A stretch of DNA of 11,488 bases from JAKACU01 sp021821185 (lineage in GTDB: Bacteria; Bacillota; Bacilli; Alicyclobacillales; SLC66). The position numbers and the translations under genes are program-made. Positions 1 to 6,191 of the stretch are shown in pieces (the stretch's first letter is position 1; the number at the start of each line of letters is the position of its first letter). The notes beneath the pieces were generated by a model. The model ran no database searches. It saw only the letters and a program-made list of their open reading frames with translations, and was not told the origin of the DNA. The DNA is taken from NCBI GenBank assembly GCA_027343965.1, contig DAHWJX010000016.1, positions 1 through 11,488 on the forward strand, written 5' to 3'.

Positions 1-131
1 AGGTCGAACGTAAGAAGGACGAATTGGATCAGATCCTTGAAACACTTAACTGGATGTTGGAATACAAGATGGCATTGATGAACGATCCGCAACGAGCTCA
101 CGATATGTTAACGATTCGCCGTTCTGATTAA
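1..131 (+). CDS. C-terminal end of a probable MerR-family regulator (partial)
   Basis: An open frame runs in from the left edge (first full codon at 3) and stops at TAA 129-131, giving 42 residues. The visible part is charged and helical, with a stretch like DELDQILETLNWMLEYK. This resembles the C-terminal dimerisation helix of MerR-type regulators, where a long coiled coil often contains a 'LxxLxWKxxYY'-like end. The DNA-binding domain would lie outside the window, so the family call rests only on this helix. Another coiled-coil regulator remains possible. It is the only gene here that reads on the + strand, converging on the minus-strand genes to its right. No clear terminator is seen in 132-233. 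Confidence 0.5.
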   Translation, partial: VERKKDELDQILETLNWMLEYKMALMNDPQRAHDMLTIRRSD

Positions 132-233
132 GTCGTCCTCTATTCAACATACCTGCCCAAGAGCTGAATAAGCACCGCTTGATGGCACCGAATGTTTATG
201 CAACCACGGTTCGGATTCTGCAAAAGCACCCTG

Positions 234-723
234 TCAGCCTTGAGCGATTTTTACAATCTCTTGGATTACAGATTCGACTTCAGCACTATCCCAAATGCTA
301 AACAAGTGATGCGCTTCGCTTGGCGTCGGAGCTGAGGCATTGGAATCATTCCGTTGCATATCAAGGACTTTCGCGAAGAATACCGTCCGGAATTTCAAAG
401 TGTATGAGTACACTGATAAATCCCTTCTGATGAAAACGCTCCAGCAAATCCAAACGACCTCTCTGGGTACGATTTGCATTGCACTGGATGACATGCAAGT
501 CAGTTTCATTAATGGCGTAATCAATGAGGGCTCGTGTTAGGACGTTCTTTATGGTGTTAGCCCCTTGTTTCGGTAGCAAGGCTTTATAGTGAGCGTTGAT
601 GAATTCGGCTCGATTGTTACAATCGATCACGACTGAGTTAGGTAACTGTTGCTCTAACTTTTTTGCGAATGTTGCTTTCCCAAAATGGGTCGTGCCGACA
701 GTTATGACCACTACCCATTTCAT
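234..723 (-). pseudogene. P-loop ATP-binding protein, frameshifted
   Basis: Two overlapping minus-strand frames together make one protein. The first starts at ATG 723, preceded by GGAG at 8-nt spacing. It begins MKWVVVITVGTTHFGKATF, a Walker A-type loop after a beta strand, and continues to about VLIHFEIPD near 385. The reading then has to move to a second frame, which carries VLDMQRNDSNASAPTPSEAH and ends at 234. Removing one G of the GG in GACGGTATTC (about 380) would join the frames. The Walker A motif reads GTTHFGKA, so the usual Ser/Thr after the Lys is Ala, which should impair Mg-ATP binding. A small P-loop kinase-like AAA protein is the likely ancestor. The shift plus the altered P-loop suggest a dead gene, although a sequencing error could explain the shift alone. 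Confidence 0.65.
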
Positions 724-828
724 CAATACATCTCCATCCCACAATTCCACTGAATGTCTACACATATTTTACCAATATTCATAGACTCGCTATTGGAGAT
801 TCCGGCCCCGTTGTGGAATATAAAACAT

Positions 829-1296
829 TTACCAACCTTTACGTTCACGAAGTGACGTTATTTGGGCTATATGGTGATTTGCATGCCACACAAACCTTTG
901 AGCGGCTACATCTAAAGTCATATCTCCGTGTGTCGGGCTTGTAACCGACCTTTCAAAATCCGATGGTTTCAACATGAAGAAGAACCGATCTTCGCCAGCC
1001 ACATACCTGTATTTGAGATCCACCTCCCACACTTGATTTAGGGCCGTAATCACCCGATTTCTGGCCAGTTTTCGCGGATGTTTCGAGCGCAGGCGACGCT
1101 GCGCTCGTATGCGGCTACGGTTCATGGGATTGCTGATAGTAATACGTGGATCGTGGTACCCCCACAATGCGTAGCACGGAGGGAAGCAATATTTACGAGC
1201 ACGGAGCAGTGATAAGTTATGGGTAATAATGACTGGGACTGGGATGATAACTTCCCAGACGGCGTATTCGTTGTCCCACTGACCCAAACTCTCCAA
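829..1296 (-). pseudogene. Chimeric remnant: IS3-family transposase piece joined to a DinB/YfiT-like tail
   Basis: This 155-codon open frame is not one protein. Residues about 76-107 (KLARNRVITALNQVWEVDLK, then YVAGEDRFFF) match the start of the catalytic core of IS3/IS150-type transposases, including the first Asp of the DDE triad (D93). The second Asp and the Glu are absent. From about residue 109 the sequence changes to DFERSV..HGDMTLD and WHANHHIAQITSLRERKGW. That is the C-terminal end of DinB/YfiT-type metal-dependent proteins, with the final HxxxH metal ligands. The junction lies near 970-980. Residues 1-75 are basic and only vaguely transposase-like. I infer a decayed insertion element fused in frame to the 3' end of a broken dinB-like gene. 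No IS terminal repeats or target duplication could be defined. Confidence 0.6.
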
Positions 1297-1500
1297 AAGT
1301 GAAAGTCAGGAAATTGGTCGATTAGTACAGATCTAATGGCATACCATTATCCGAAGCCCATCGTTTGCCACCAGATATAATGGAGCAGTTCCTTGTGCAT
1401 CCGACAAAAGGCGGGGAACGGGAAGAAAGGAAACGGAAGTAGTCTCGACTTATCCATAAATCCCTAATATGGAGGTATCAGCCATGACACATCAGGAGAG
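1297..1500. other. Intergenic debris between the IS/DinB remnant and the CopZ-like gene
   Basis: No gene is supported here. Positions 1305-1326 read like the reverse complement of a Bacillota 23S rRNA 3' end (GGTCGATTAGTAC core) and then diverge. Near 1470-1504 on the + strand a good ribosome site (GGAGG, 8-nt spacing) precedes an ATG that meets a stop after five codons, as if a gene start had lost its body. Both are consistent with a rearranged region. Confidence 0.35.
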
Positions 1501-1719
1501 TTAAACTTGTAACTGATTCAAACCATGTACAAATGTCATAACATTCCCCAAACAGCAACTTCCTTGTGGGTTGTTCACCTCACAGCCACAGCGATTCGCC
1601 TTTATCTGCACATTGGAGAAATAAACGACATCGCAGTTTGCATTCCCGCTTTGATGACACACAGGACAAATCATGTAAGCTTGCAACTGTTTTTCAGGAA
1701 TTTGACAACAATCTTTCAT
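1501..1719 (-). CDS. Small Cys-rich CopZ-like metal/[2Fe-2S]-binding protein
   Basis: A 72-residue protein with nine Cys (residues 4, 5, 18, 21, 29, 44, 46, 55, 56). The start at 1719 is chosen because GGGAG at 1729-1733 sits 9 nt upstream; the longer frame to 1779 has no comparable site and an ATG at 1728 is too close. Motifs in order are an N-terminal CC pair, CPVC (zinc-ribbon-like), CDVVYFS, and CGCEVNNPQGSCCLGNV. The CPxC...CxVVYF...C pattern recalls the N-terminal zinc and [2Fe-2S] domain of Archaeoglobus-type CopZ copper chaperones, though this one is about half the usual size. A role in intracellular metal handling is inferred from that likeness. It lies 94 nt downstream of the DUF347 membrane gene on the same strand, so the two may be co-transcribed. 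No terminator is evident after its stop. Confidence 0.6.
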   Translation of the reverse strand: MKDCCQIPEKQLQAYMICPVCHQSGNANCDVVYFSNVQIKANRCGCEVNNPQGSCCLGNVMTFVHGLNQLQV

Positions 1720-1733
1720 AACAATCATCTCCC

Positions 1734-1746
1734 AGAATCCGATTCT
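1734..1746. promoter_or_regulatory. Perfect dyad just upstream of the CopZ-like gene's ribosome site
   Basis: AGAATC-C-GATTCT is a perfect 6+1+6 inverted repeat lying directly 5' of the GGGAG ribosome site (1729-1733) on the minus strand. It could be a repressor operator or a small mRNA hairpin affecting translation. No known regulator box is recognised. Confidence 0.3.
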
Positions 1747-1813
1747 CCAATGCTTTCTCCCTGACTGTACCCACTCCAACGCAACCTAATTCCGATCTCT
1801 TCGCGGTCACAAC

Positions 1814-2629
1814 TTACGAACGACCAAACTCATTCCCGTATCCGCGTCTTGCCCTCTCACGCTGAACATCCCTTTTACTCACCGTCAAATAGCCTACAAA
1901 GACGACGATAAGCACAGTCAATACTCCCACAACAATCCCATCACCATAACCTAATCCCGTGATGTTCTTTGGCTTTCCAAACCAATCCGCGAAAGAGGCT
2001 CCAAGTGGTCTTGTCATAACGTAGGAAAACCAGAATGCAAAAATCGGATTTAGTCGGAACAGAGCGTAGCCGACTCCTGGGAGCAGGAACAAAACAATAA
2101 ACAGAATTCCTGAAGCCAAGTAACCCAGATGTAACGTCATTGCCGTCATGTCCCCAGTGGCGGTTCCCATCGCAAACGTTGACAGCACAGCCGCCCAGTA
2201 GAACATCTCACGACGGCGAGTATAAATACTATGAATGGATAACGTCTTCTCCACTTTGTACCAGGTCGTAAACACCACGGTCAGAATGATGGCAAAAGTG
2301 ATGGTTGAGGCGTAATACGGTATTCCCAAGACAATGTGTGTCACGTCAGCAACCATAGTACCGAAAATGGCAACCATGACGACAAATAGCCAGTAAATCC
2401 ATGCTACGTATTTCTTAACGCCAAACTGTAGGATAAACGCGATCACGAAGCCGATGAAACCCAGAATGACCGCAACATATGGATTGATGTGATAAACAAG
2501 ATAATCAGACGTTGATTCACCCATGGCGGTTGTCAGTAGTTTTACAATCCAGAAGTAAATCGTGATTTCAGGAACCTTCATAAAGAGTCGTTTTCCTCGA
2601 TTTCTGGTGGTTGGATAGAACTGAATCAT
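1814..2629 (-). CDS. DUF347 four-repeat membrane protein (COG4705-like)
   Basis: An integral membrane protein of 271 residues built of four related repeats. Each has a hydrophobic helix ending in a polar 'T/G...D' motif: TTAMGESTSD (33-42), FGTMVADVTH (89-98), TFAMGTATGDMTA (151-163) and VMTRPLGASFADW (203-215). This is the signature of the DUF347 repeat family, whose function is not established; the buried Asp and Thr residues suggest transport, but that is inference. Length is normal and all four repeats are present. The tail after residue 250 is basic (SKRDVQRERARRGYG) and probably cytoplasmic. The start at 2629 has only a distant AAGGGA. An alternative ATG at 2581, just before KVPEIT, is equally plausible and matches where the conserved domain begins. 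The CopZ-like gene follows on the same strand. Confidence 0.8.
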   Translation of the reverse strand: MIQFYPTTRNRGKRLFMKVPEITIYFWIVKLLTTAMGESTSDYLVYHINPYVAVILGFIGFVIAFILQFGVKKYVAWIYWLFVVMVAIFGTMVADVTHIVLGIPYYASTITFAIILTVVFTTWYKVEKTLSIHSIYTRRREMFYWAAVLSTFAMGTATGDMTAMTLHLGYLASGILFIVLFLLPGVGYALFRLNPIFAFWFSYVMTRPLGASFADWFGKPKNITGLGYGDGIVVGVLTVLIVVFVGYLTVSKRDVQRERARRGYGNEFGRS

Positions 2630-2715
2630 AGATGCATTCGTTCCCTTCTTTCGATGCTATTCCTGTATTAAGCCTACCATATAGTCACGACAGAGAAGAA
2701 GTCTCCTCCCTCACA

Positions 2716-2745
2716 TTCCCAGAACATTGTGCAACATTTTGGGAA
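2716..2745. promoter_or_regulatory. Interrupted 30-bp dyad, candidate operator of the DUF347 gene
   Basis: Arms TTCCCA (2716-2721) and TGGGAA (2740-2745) flank, at equal 5-nt spacing, a central TTG-TG-CAA (2727-2734). The whole is symmetric about 2730.5. On the minus strand it sits immediately downstream of a possible -10 box, which is where a repressor would block initiation. The regulator is unknown. Confidence 0.35.
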
Positions 2746-2749
2746 CTGC

Positions 2750-2778
2750 CCTATAATCGAAGCACCCTATGGGTTCAA
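2750..2778 (-). promoter_or_regulatory. Possible sigma-A-type promoter for the DUF347 gene
   Basis: On the minus strand TTGAAC (2778-2773) and TATAGG (2755-2750) are separated by exactly 17 nt. Each box matches its consensus at four of six positions. A transcript would start near 2743, about 115 nt before the ATG and at the edge of the dyad at 2716-2745. The spacing is ideal but the boxes are only fair. Confidence 0.35.
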
Positions 2779-2780
2779 TC

Positions 2781-3202
2781 CTACGTGGACTGTTTTGATG
2801 CCTTTGCTTTGAAGTAATCCCCGCCTTTAAATTGCACATCGTCGATTCCCCAGTGCATATCTTTATCAAGTCGCTTTAACAAAGGAATGTGTTTGGAGCA
2901 GTGAATATATGCTTCCTCGACCGTGATACGAACCCACCGTTCCGCTCGTGAATCGGACACGCCATCCACTTCTTGTTCAATCATTATCGTTCCATTGACA
3001 TGCAATCCGACACAGTGATCAAAAAAGTCAATGAACAGTAAGCCGATATGGGGATTTTCAAGGATGCCATTTGTTGCTTCGCAATAAAATCCACCATCGC
3101 TGGATTCAACTTTTCGAGCATTTGGTTGTCATAGAAACCTTGCGCTCGATTTTGAGTGCCATATTGTAGTTGAAGCTGTCGTTCTCCGTTTAAACCTGTC
3201 AC
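2781..3202 (-). pseudogene. Pyridoxamine-phosphate-oxidase-family flavoprotein, internal deletion
   Basis: The 5' part starts at GTG 3202 (GAGGTG seven nt upstream) and reads MTGLNGERQLQLQYGTQNRA...DFIAKQQMA. The 3' part is in another frame: ILENPHIGLLFIDFFDHCVG, LHVNGT...DGVSDSRAERWVRITVEEAYIH, ending KGGDYFKAKASKQST at 2781. Both halves are recognisable PPOX-class FMN-binding sequence. From memory of the family, about 50-60 residues between them are missing: the block running from the first FMN-binding strand to 'NGVMASLGN'. The junction lies near 3055-3070, where ATGGCA occurs at the joint and a similar 'MAS' follows the missing block in relatives. Slippage between short repeats is therefore a likely cause. 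The joint also changes frame, so neither fragment should fold into an active flavoprotein. Confidence 0.7.
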
Positions 3203-3251
3203 AAAACGTCACCTCGTCTCCCATTTTGACGCTTTATGGACGTATAATCCA

Positions 3252-3310
3252 CCCCTGACCATAGAATCTACCGTTCTCATTCCCTATTTCAAATCCGCTC
3301 CATGACTTCT
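3252..3310. repeat. Diverged intergenic repeat, copy A
   Basis: Related to 5952-6017. Both begin CCCCTGA-CAT, share a looser middle, and end with a 23-nt block (3288-3310 against 5995-6017) identical at 19 positions, the four differences being together in the middle. In both places the same glmS-type terminator copy follows at higher coordinates in the same orientation, which suggests a shared, since-diverged segment. Confidence 0.45.
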
Positions 3311-3473
3311 AATGCCCAAATTTAGCTCTATGTGCGGATAATAACCATTAGACATCTGATCACTTCGACACTCATGTCGAAAATCGAAGACAGACAATAG
3401 CACCTGTGACAAAGGCACTATGCTAACGGTTCTCGCGTCTCAAATCCCCATTGCCATGCCTTTTGATGAAGGA

Positions 3474-3677
3474 TTATGCTATGGTACCACGATGTTTGCC
3501 ATAAGAGGTGGCTTGCTGTTGTACCCGTTCTTGCCTTGCTCCTTTCCCCCGCACTAAAAAAACACAGGCGAATCCAGGCTTTTGACCCGAATCCACCCGT
3601 GCTGTAGGGAACAACTTATTTAACTCAGAGTAGAACTTATTTTGCTGAAGAAGAATCTCGTTTTGCGGAGATAACAA
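3474..3677 (-). other. Orphan gene start running into a terminator copy (probable remnant)
   Basis: A 67-codon frame starts with TTG at 3677 behind a very good ribosome site (GGAGAGGTGA). Its first 24 residues (LSPQNEILLQQNKFYSELNK and onwards) look like a real helical N-terminus, but from TARVDSG on the frame simply translates the terminator repeat at 3555-3607 and the DNA beyond. I infer the 5' end of a lost gene fused by rearrangement to a duplicated terminator. The original gene is not recognised. A functional 67-aa protein is unlikely. Confidence 0.3.
3555..3607 (-). terminator. Second copy of the glmS terminator (53-bp repeat, copy A)
   Basis: Matches 6128-6180 over 53 positions with one difference, A instead of G in the outer stem (CACAGG at 3563-3568 against CCCGTG at 3596-3601), which weakens one pair. 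Seven A on the + strand (3556-3562) give a U7 run for minus-strand transcripts, so it should still terminate. No intact gene lies directly upstream; the GGDEF-EAL stop is 435 nt away. Confidence 0.65.
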
Positions 3678-4041
3678 TCACCTCTCCTTCGCGAACACAA
3701 ATCGTACCATGTACCATTTCTGACCATAGTCTAACCACGAAACCACAGTTCTCTCCCTGGGCAACAAACATTCAACATTTTGGGCTTGTTCACGATGGGT
3801 TTTCATTTGGAAAAGTTTATTCAAGACGAATTTAAGTTCCATGTGATTGCCGCCCATTCTATATTTTTTGTGGGCGAATGATGCTTATGATATGTGTTTA
3901 GAAATTTGCGATAGCTTTTGAATGTCAAACATAAATATTGTACATGAAGCCTTGAATTCCCTGCACAATCTTTTCATAGCATGGTTTGAAGGTATACTTC
4001 ACCCCATCCATTGGACTACTACACTCTTCCAAATACGAATC
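3678..4041. other. Gene-free spacer downstream of the GGDEF-EAL gene
   Basis: No coding sequence is supported. The right end contains an in-frame continuation of 38 codons after the GGDEF-EAL stop, which is expected by chance about one time in six. No hairpin with a T-run was found close to that stop, so transcription may continue to the terminator copy at 3555-3607. Confidence 0.4.
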
Positions 4042-5583
4042 CTATAAGAATCTACTCACAAGTTCCTCTGCTAAAACGGGCGGGCTGAAAAGATACCCTT
4101 GATATTCATCACACTGTTCGTGTTGCAATATGGTAAGTTGCTCATCGTGCTCTACACCTTCTGCGATAACGCTCAGGTCATTGGCATGCGCTACTGCTAC
4201 TAATGCTGAGAAAATTGACATGTCAGCAATATTTGTGTGAATATCCCTCACAAAAACACAGTCAATCTTCATCACGTCTACGGGCAATTGCCGAAGTACT
4301 CCTAACGAATTGTATCCTTGCCCAAAATCGTCTATCATGATGCGGATACCATAATTCTTCAGCGTTTTCAAAATGTCTCTGGCATGCTCCGCATTTTTCA
4401 TCAAGGTCGTTTCCGTAATCTCGACACAGATAAAGGATGGCGGGATGCCGTATGCCTCAAGAGTCGAGATGAGATGATCCTTGAAATTTGGTTCAGAAAG
4501 TTCGATTTGTGATACATTGACTCCCACTGGAACGATATTCTTGCCCTGCATGCACCAGTCTGTAATCTGATCACATACCATTTGTAGAACAAATTTTCCT
4601 AAATCCACAATAAGCCCTGTCTCTTCAGCAATCGGGATGAATTCCATCGGGGGAATAATGCCAAAAGCGGGATGCTTCCATCGAAGGAGTGCCTCAGTGC
4701 CTACAACCAAACCACTCTGCACGTTGACTTGGGGTTGATATTCCAGATAAAGATCCTGCTTACTCATTATTGCCTTGCGTAAGTCGTTTTCCAATTGGAA
4801 TCGTGAATACATCTGATCTTGAATGGAGGGCAGGTGAAGATACCAGCGATTCTTCCCTAATCGTTTCGCTTCGTACATGGCTACATCTGCATTCTTTAAC
4901 ATCAAAGTGACGGAATCCCCACTGGTTGGGTACACGGCAATTCCGATGGTGGCGGTCAAGAAGAACTCGTATCCATCACAGACAACCTTTTCTTGAACAT
5001 GTTTAAGAATGCGTTCAGCGACTTGAATCGCATCACTGGTTTCGACTATTGTTGGCATCACTACAACAAATTCGTCGCCGCCAAACCTGGCAACTACGTC
5101 ATCGCTCCGTAGGCTCTTCAAAATTCTTTGAGACACGATTTTTAAGATTTCATCCCCAATTTCATGACCTAAAGAATCATTGATATTCTTAAATCGGTCC
5201 AGGTCGATGAAGAGGACTGCAAATCTATGTTGGGAATTTTGAGCTTTGGTAATCACGGCATTGAGCACTTTCATCAAATGTCGCCTGTTGCATATCCCCG
5301 TTAATTCGTCATAATGTGCAAGGTTCCATATTTGCTTGGAATATGCTGTTTCTTTGCGTAGTTGTCGAATAAATAATGCAAAAATCAACGGTGTGGTAAT
5401 AACCAATAGCCATATCAGGTGCACAGCATGCTCAATCTGCGTGTCGGATACCCATACCCCACCAAACAATACCTTTCCCACATACTGATAACCGAACATC
5501 TCAAGAACAATCTCGGCGAATAATAATCCACCAAACAATCGTAGATATTTTAGAAAATCTTGCCACTTAGATGCTGTTTCCAT
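4042..5583 (-). CDS. Membrane-anchored GGDEF-EAL cyclic-di-GMP enzyme
   Basis: A 513-residue protein. The start at 5583 is preferred over the open frame to 5643 because GGGGTGAGG lies just upstream and the family-like sequence begins at METASK. Two hydrophobic segments (about 15-33 and 53-72) with a short loop between them anchor it in the membrane. The GGDEF domain (about 85-250) has an intact GGDEF (168-172) and an RxxD inhibitory site (RSDD, 159-162) at the correct five-residue distance, so it should make cyclic di-GMP under product feedback. The EAL domain (about 262-513) keeps EAL (297-299), the NVS Asn (356), ITE (389-391), DDF (418-420), MKID (Lys439), AEGVE (474-478) and QGY (505-507), all expected of an active phosphodiesterase. 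Net direction cannot be read from sequence. No sensor domain other than the membrane segment is visible. Confidence 0.9.
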   Translation of the reverse strand: METASKWQDFLKYLRLFGGLLFAEIVLEMFGYQYVGKVLFGGVWVSDTQIEHAVHLIWLLVITTPLIFALFIRQLRKETAYSKQIWNLAHYDELTGICNRRHLMKVLNAVITKAQNSQHRFAVLFIDLDRFKNINDSLGHEIGDEILKIVSQRILKSLRSDDVVARFGGDEFVVVMPTIVETSDAIQVAERILKHVQEKVVCDGYEFFLTATIGIAVYPTSGDSVTLMLKNADVAMYEAKRLGKNRWYLHLPSIQDQMYSRFQLENDLRKAIMSKQDLYLEYQPQVNVQSGLVVGTEALLRWKHPAFGIIPPMEFIPIAEETGLIVDLGKFVLQMVCDQITDWCMQGKNIVPVGVNVSQIELSEPNFKDHLISTLEAYGIPPSFICVEITETTLMKNAEHARDILKTLKNYGIRIMIDDFGQGYNSLGVLRQLPVDVMKIDCVFVRDIHTNIADMSIFSALVAVAHANDLSVIAEGVEHDEQLTILQHEQCDEYQGYLFSPPVLAEELVSRFL

Positions 5584-5600
5584 ACTCCTCACCCCATAAA

Positions 5601-5627
5601 CAGACAATTTTCGACAAATTATGTCTG
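5601..5627. promoter_or_regulatory. Dyad in the 5' leader of the GGDEF-EAL gene
   Basis: CAGACA (5601-5606) and TGTCTG (5622-5627) form a perfect 6-bp inverted repeat around a 15-nt AT-rich spacer. It lies between a consensus -10 (5629-5634) and the start codon, a typical operator position. No known box is recognised. Confidence 0.3.
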
Positions 5628-5628
5628 A

Positions 5629-5699
5629 ATTATAGATTAGCATAGGCGTGAGTAATTTTGCAGTGCCACACGATTTTATATATAGAACGGTTCTGGCAA
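5629..5699 (-). promoter_or_regulatory. Possible promoter region of the GGDEF-EAL gene
   Basis: On the minus strand a perfect TATAAT lies at 5634-5629 but has no good -35. Further upstream TTGCCA (5699-5694) is followed by TAAAAT (5678-5673) with a short 15-nt spacer; each matches consensus at five of six positions. Either could be used and they cannot be ranked by eye. Confidence 0.35.
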
Positions 5700-6127
5700 T
5701 GTCTCCTGCTTTACACCTGAACTCTGGTCTTCCGTGAAACTATGCAGGCGAGTTCTGAAATAGCGCAATTTATTTATCAGTCGCCTCATGACCGAGCACA
5801 CAAGGGGTTCCCAATAACGCCATCCTGGTCACGCCTTTTCACCCGCGTGCCCATTCTCCATGGAGCGTTATGCCATTGACCCATCAGAATATCTCACCAC
5901 TTCCCTAAGCTGAGTGAACTGGCTATCAAGCCCGCCATGGCTTGCTGATTCCCCCTGAACATCCCTGCGGTTCACCGTCATCCCATTACCCAAATTCAAA
6001 TCCAACACATGACTTCTCGAATCAAAATTCTGCATCCCTACTATATAGCCGAAAACTCAAATTCTTCCCTACATCCCTCTCCCCTTCACCCTCAAGCCCT
6101 TTTCCCCCCACTCGTCGCTCTCAGGCA
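5700..6127. other. Gene-poor spacer between the GGDEF-EAL promoter and the glmS terminator
   Basis: No convincing gene. It holds copy B of the diverged repeat (5952-6017), a weak hairpin at 5927-5944 (CAAGCC/GGCTTG, no T-run), and a strongly pyrimidine-biased tract at about 6058-6120 on the + strand. An open frame here (5942-6130, +) is low-complexity Ser/Pro and follows base composition rather than coding pattern. Confidence 0.4.
5952..6017. repeat. Diverged intergenic repeat, copy B
   Basis: Partner of 3252-3310; see there. The terminator copy lies 110 nt beyond it here and 244 nt beyond it in copy A, so the intervening DNA has gained or lost about 130 nt. Confidence 0.45.
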
Positions 6128-6180
6128 TAAAAAAACACGGGCGAATCCAGGCTTTTGACCCGAATCCACCCGTGCTGTAG
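6128..6180 (-). terminator. Rho-independent terminator of glmS (53-bp repeat, copy B)
   Basis: Eleven nt after the glmS stop the transcript can fold with an outer CACGGG/CCCGTG stem (6169-6174 with 6136-6141). An inner, mismatched stem is capped by an AAAA loop, and seven U follow. The inner arms are two GATTC-containing segments, giving mismatches at regular intervals. The whole block recurs at 3555-3607 with one base change. Confidence 0.85.
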
Positions 6181-6191
6181 TCATGCCTGAA

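Noticed and set aside
1484..1504. Five-codon ORF (MTHQES-like start) with a good ribosome site on the + strand
   Set aside because: It stops at once and no frame continues it; most likely a leftover gene start or chance.
2632..2817. Open frame of 61 codons on the + strand
   Set aside because: It overlaps the promoter and operator region of the DUF347 gene, has no ribosome site and no recognisable sequence.
3364..3381. TTCGAC/GTCGAA hairpin
   Set aside because: Six bp only, no T-run and no neighbouring gene end or start to give it a role.
3928..4041. 38-codon in-frame extension after the GGDEF-EAL stop codon, suggesting readthrough
   Set aside because: A run this long without a stop is common by chance, and the EAL domain already ends normally before the stop.
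5942..6130. Ser/Pro-rich open frame on the + strand
   Set aside because: Low complexity and explained by the pyrimidine-rich DNA; it runs into the glmS terminator.
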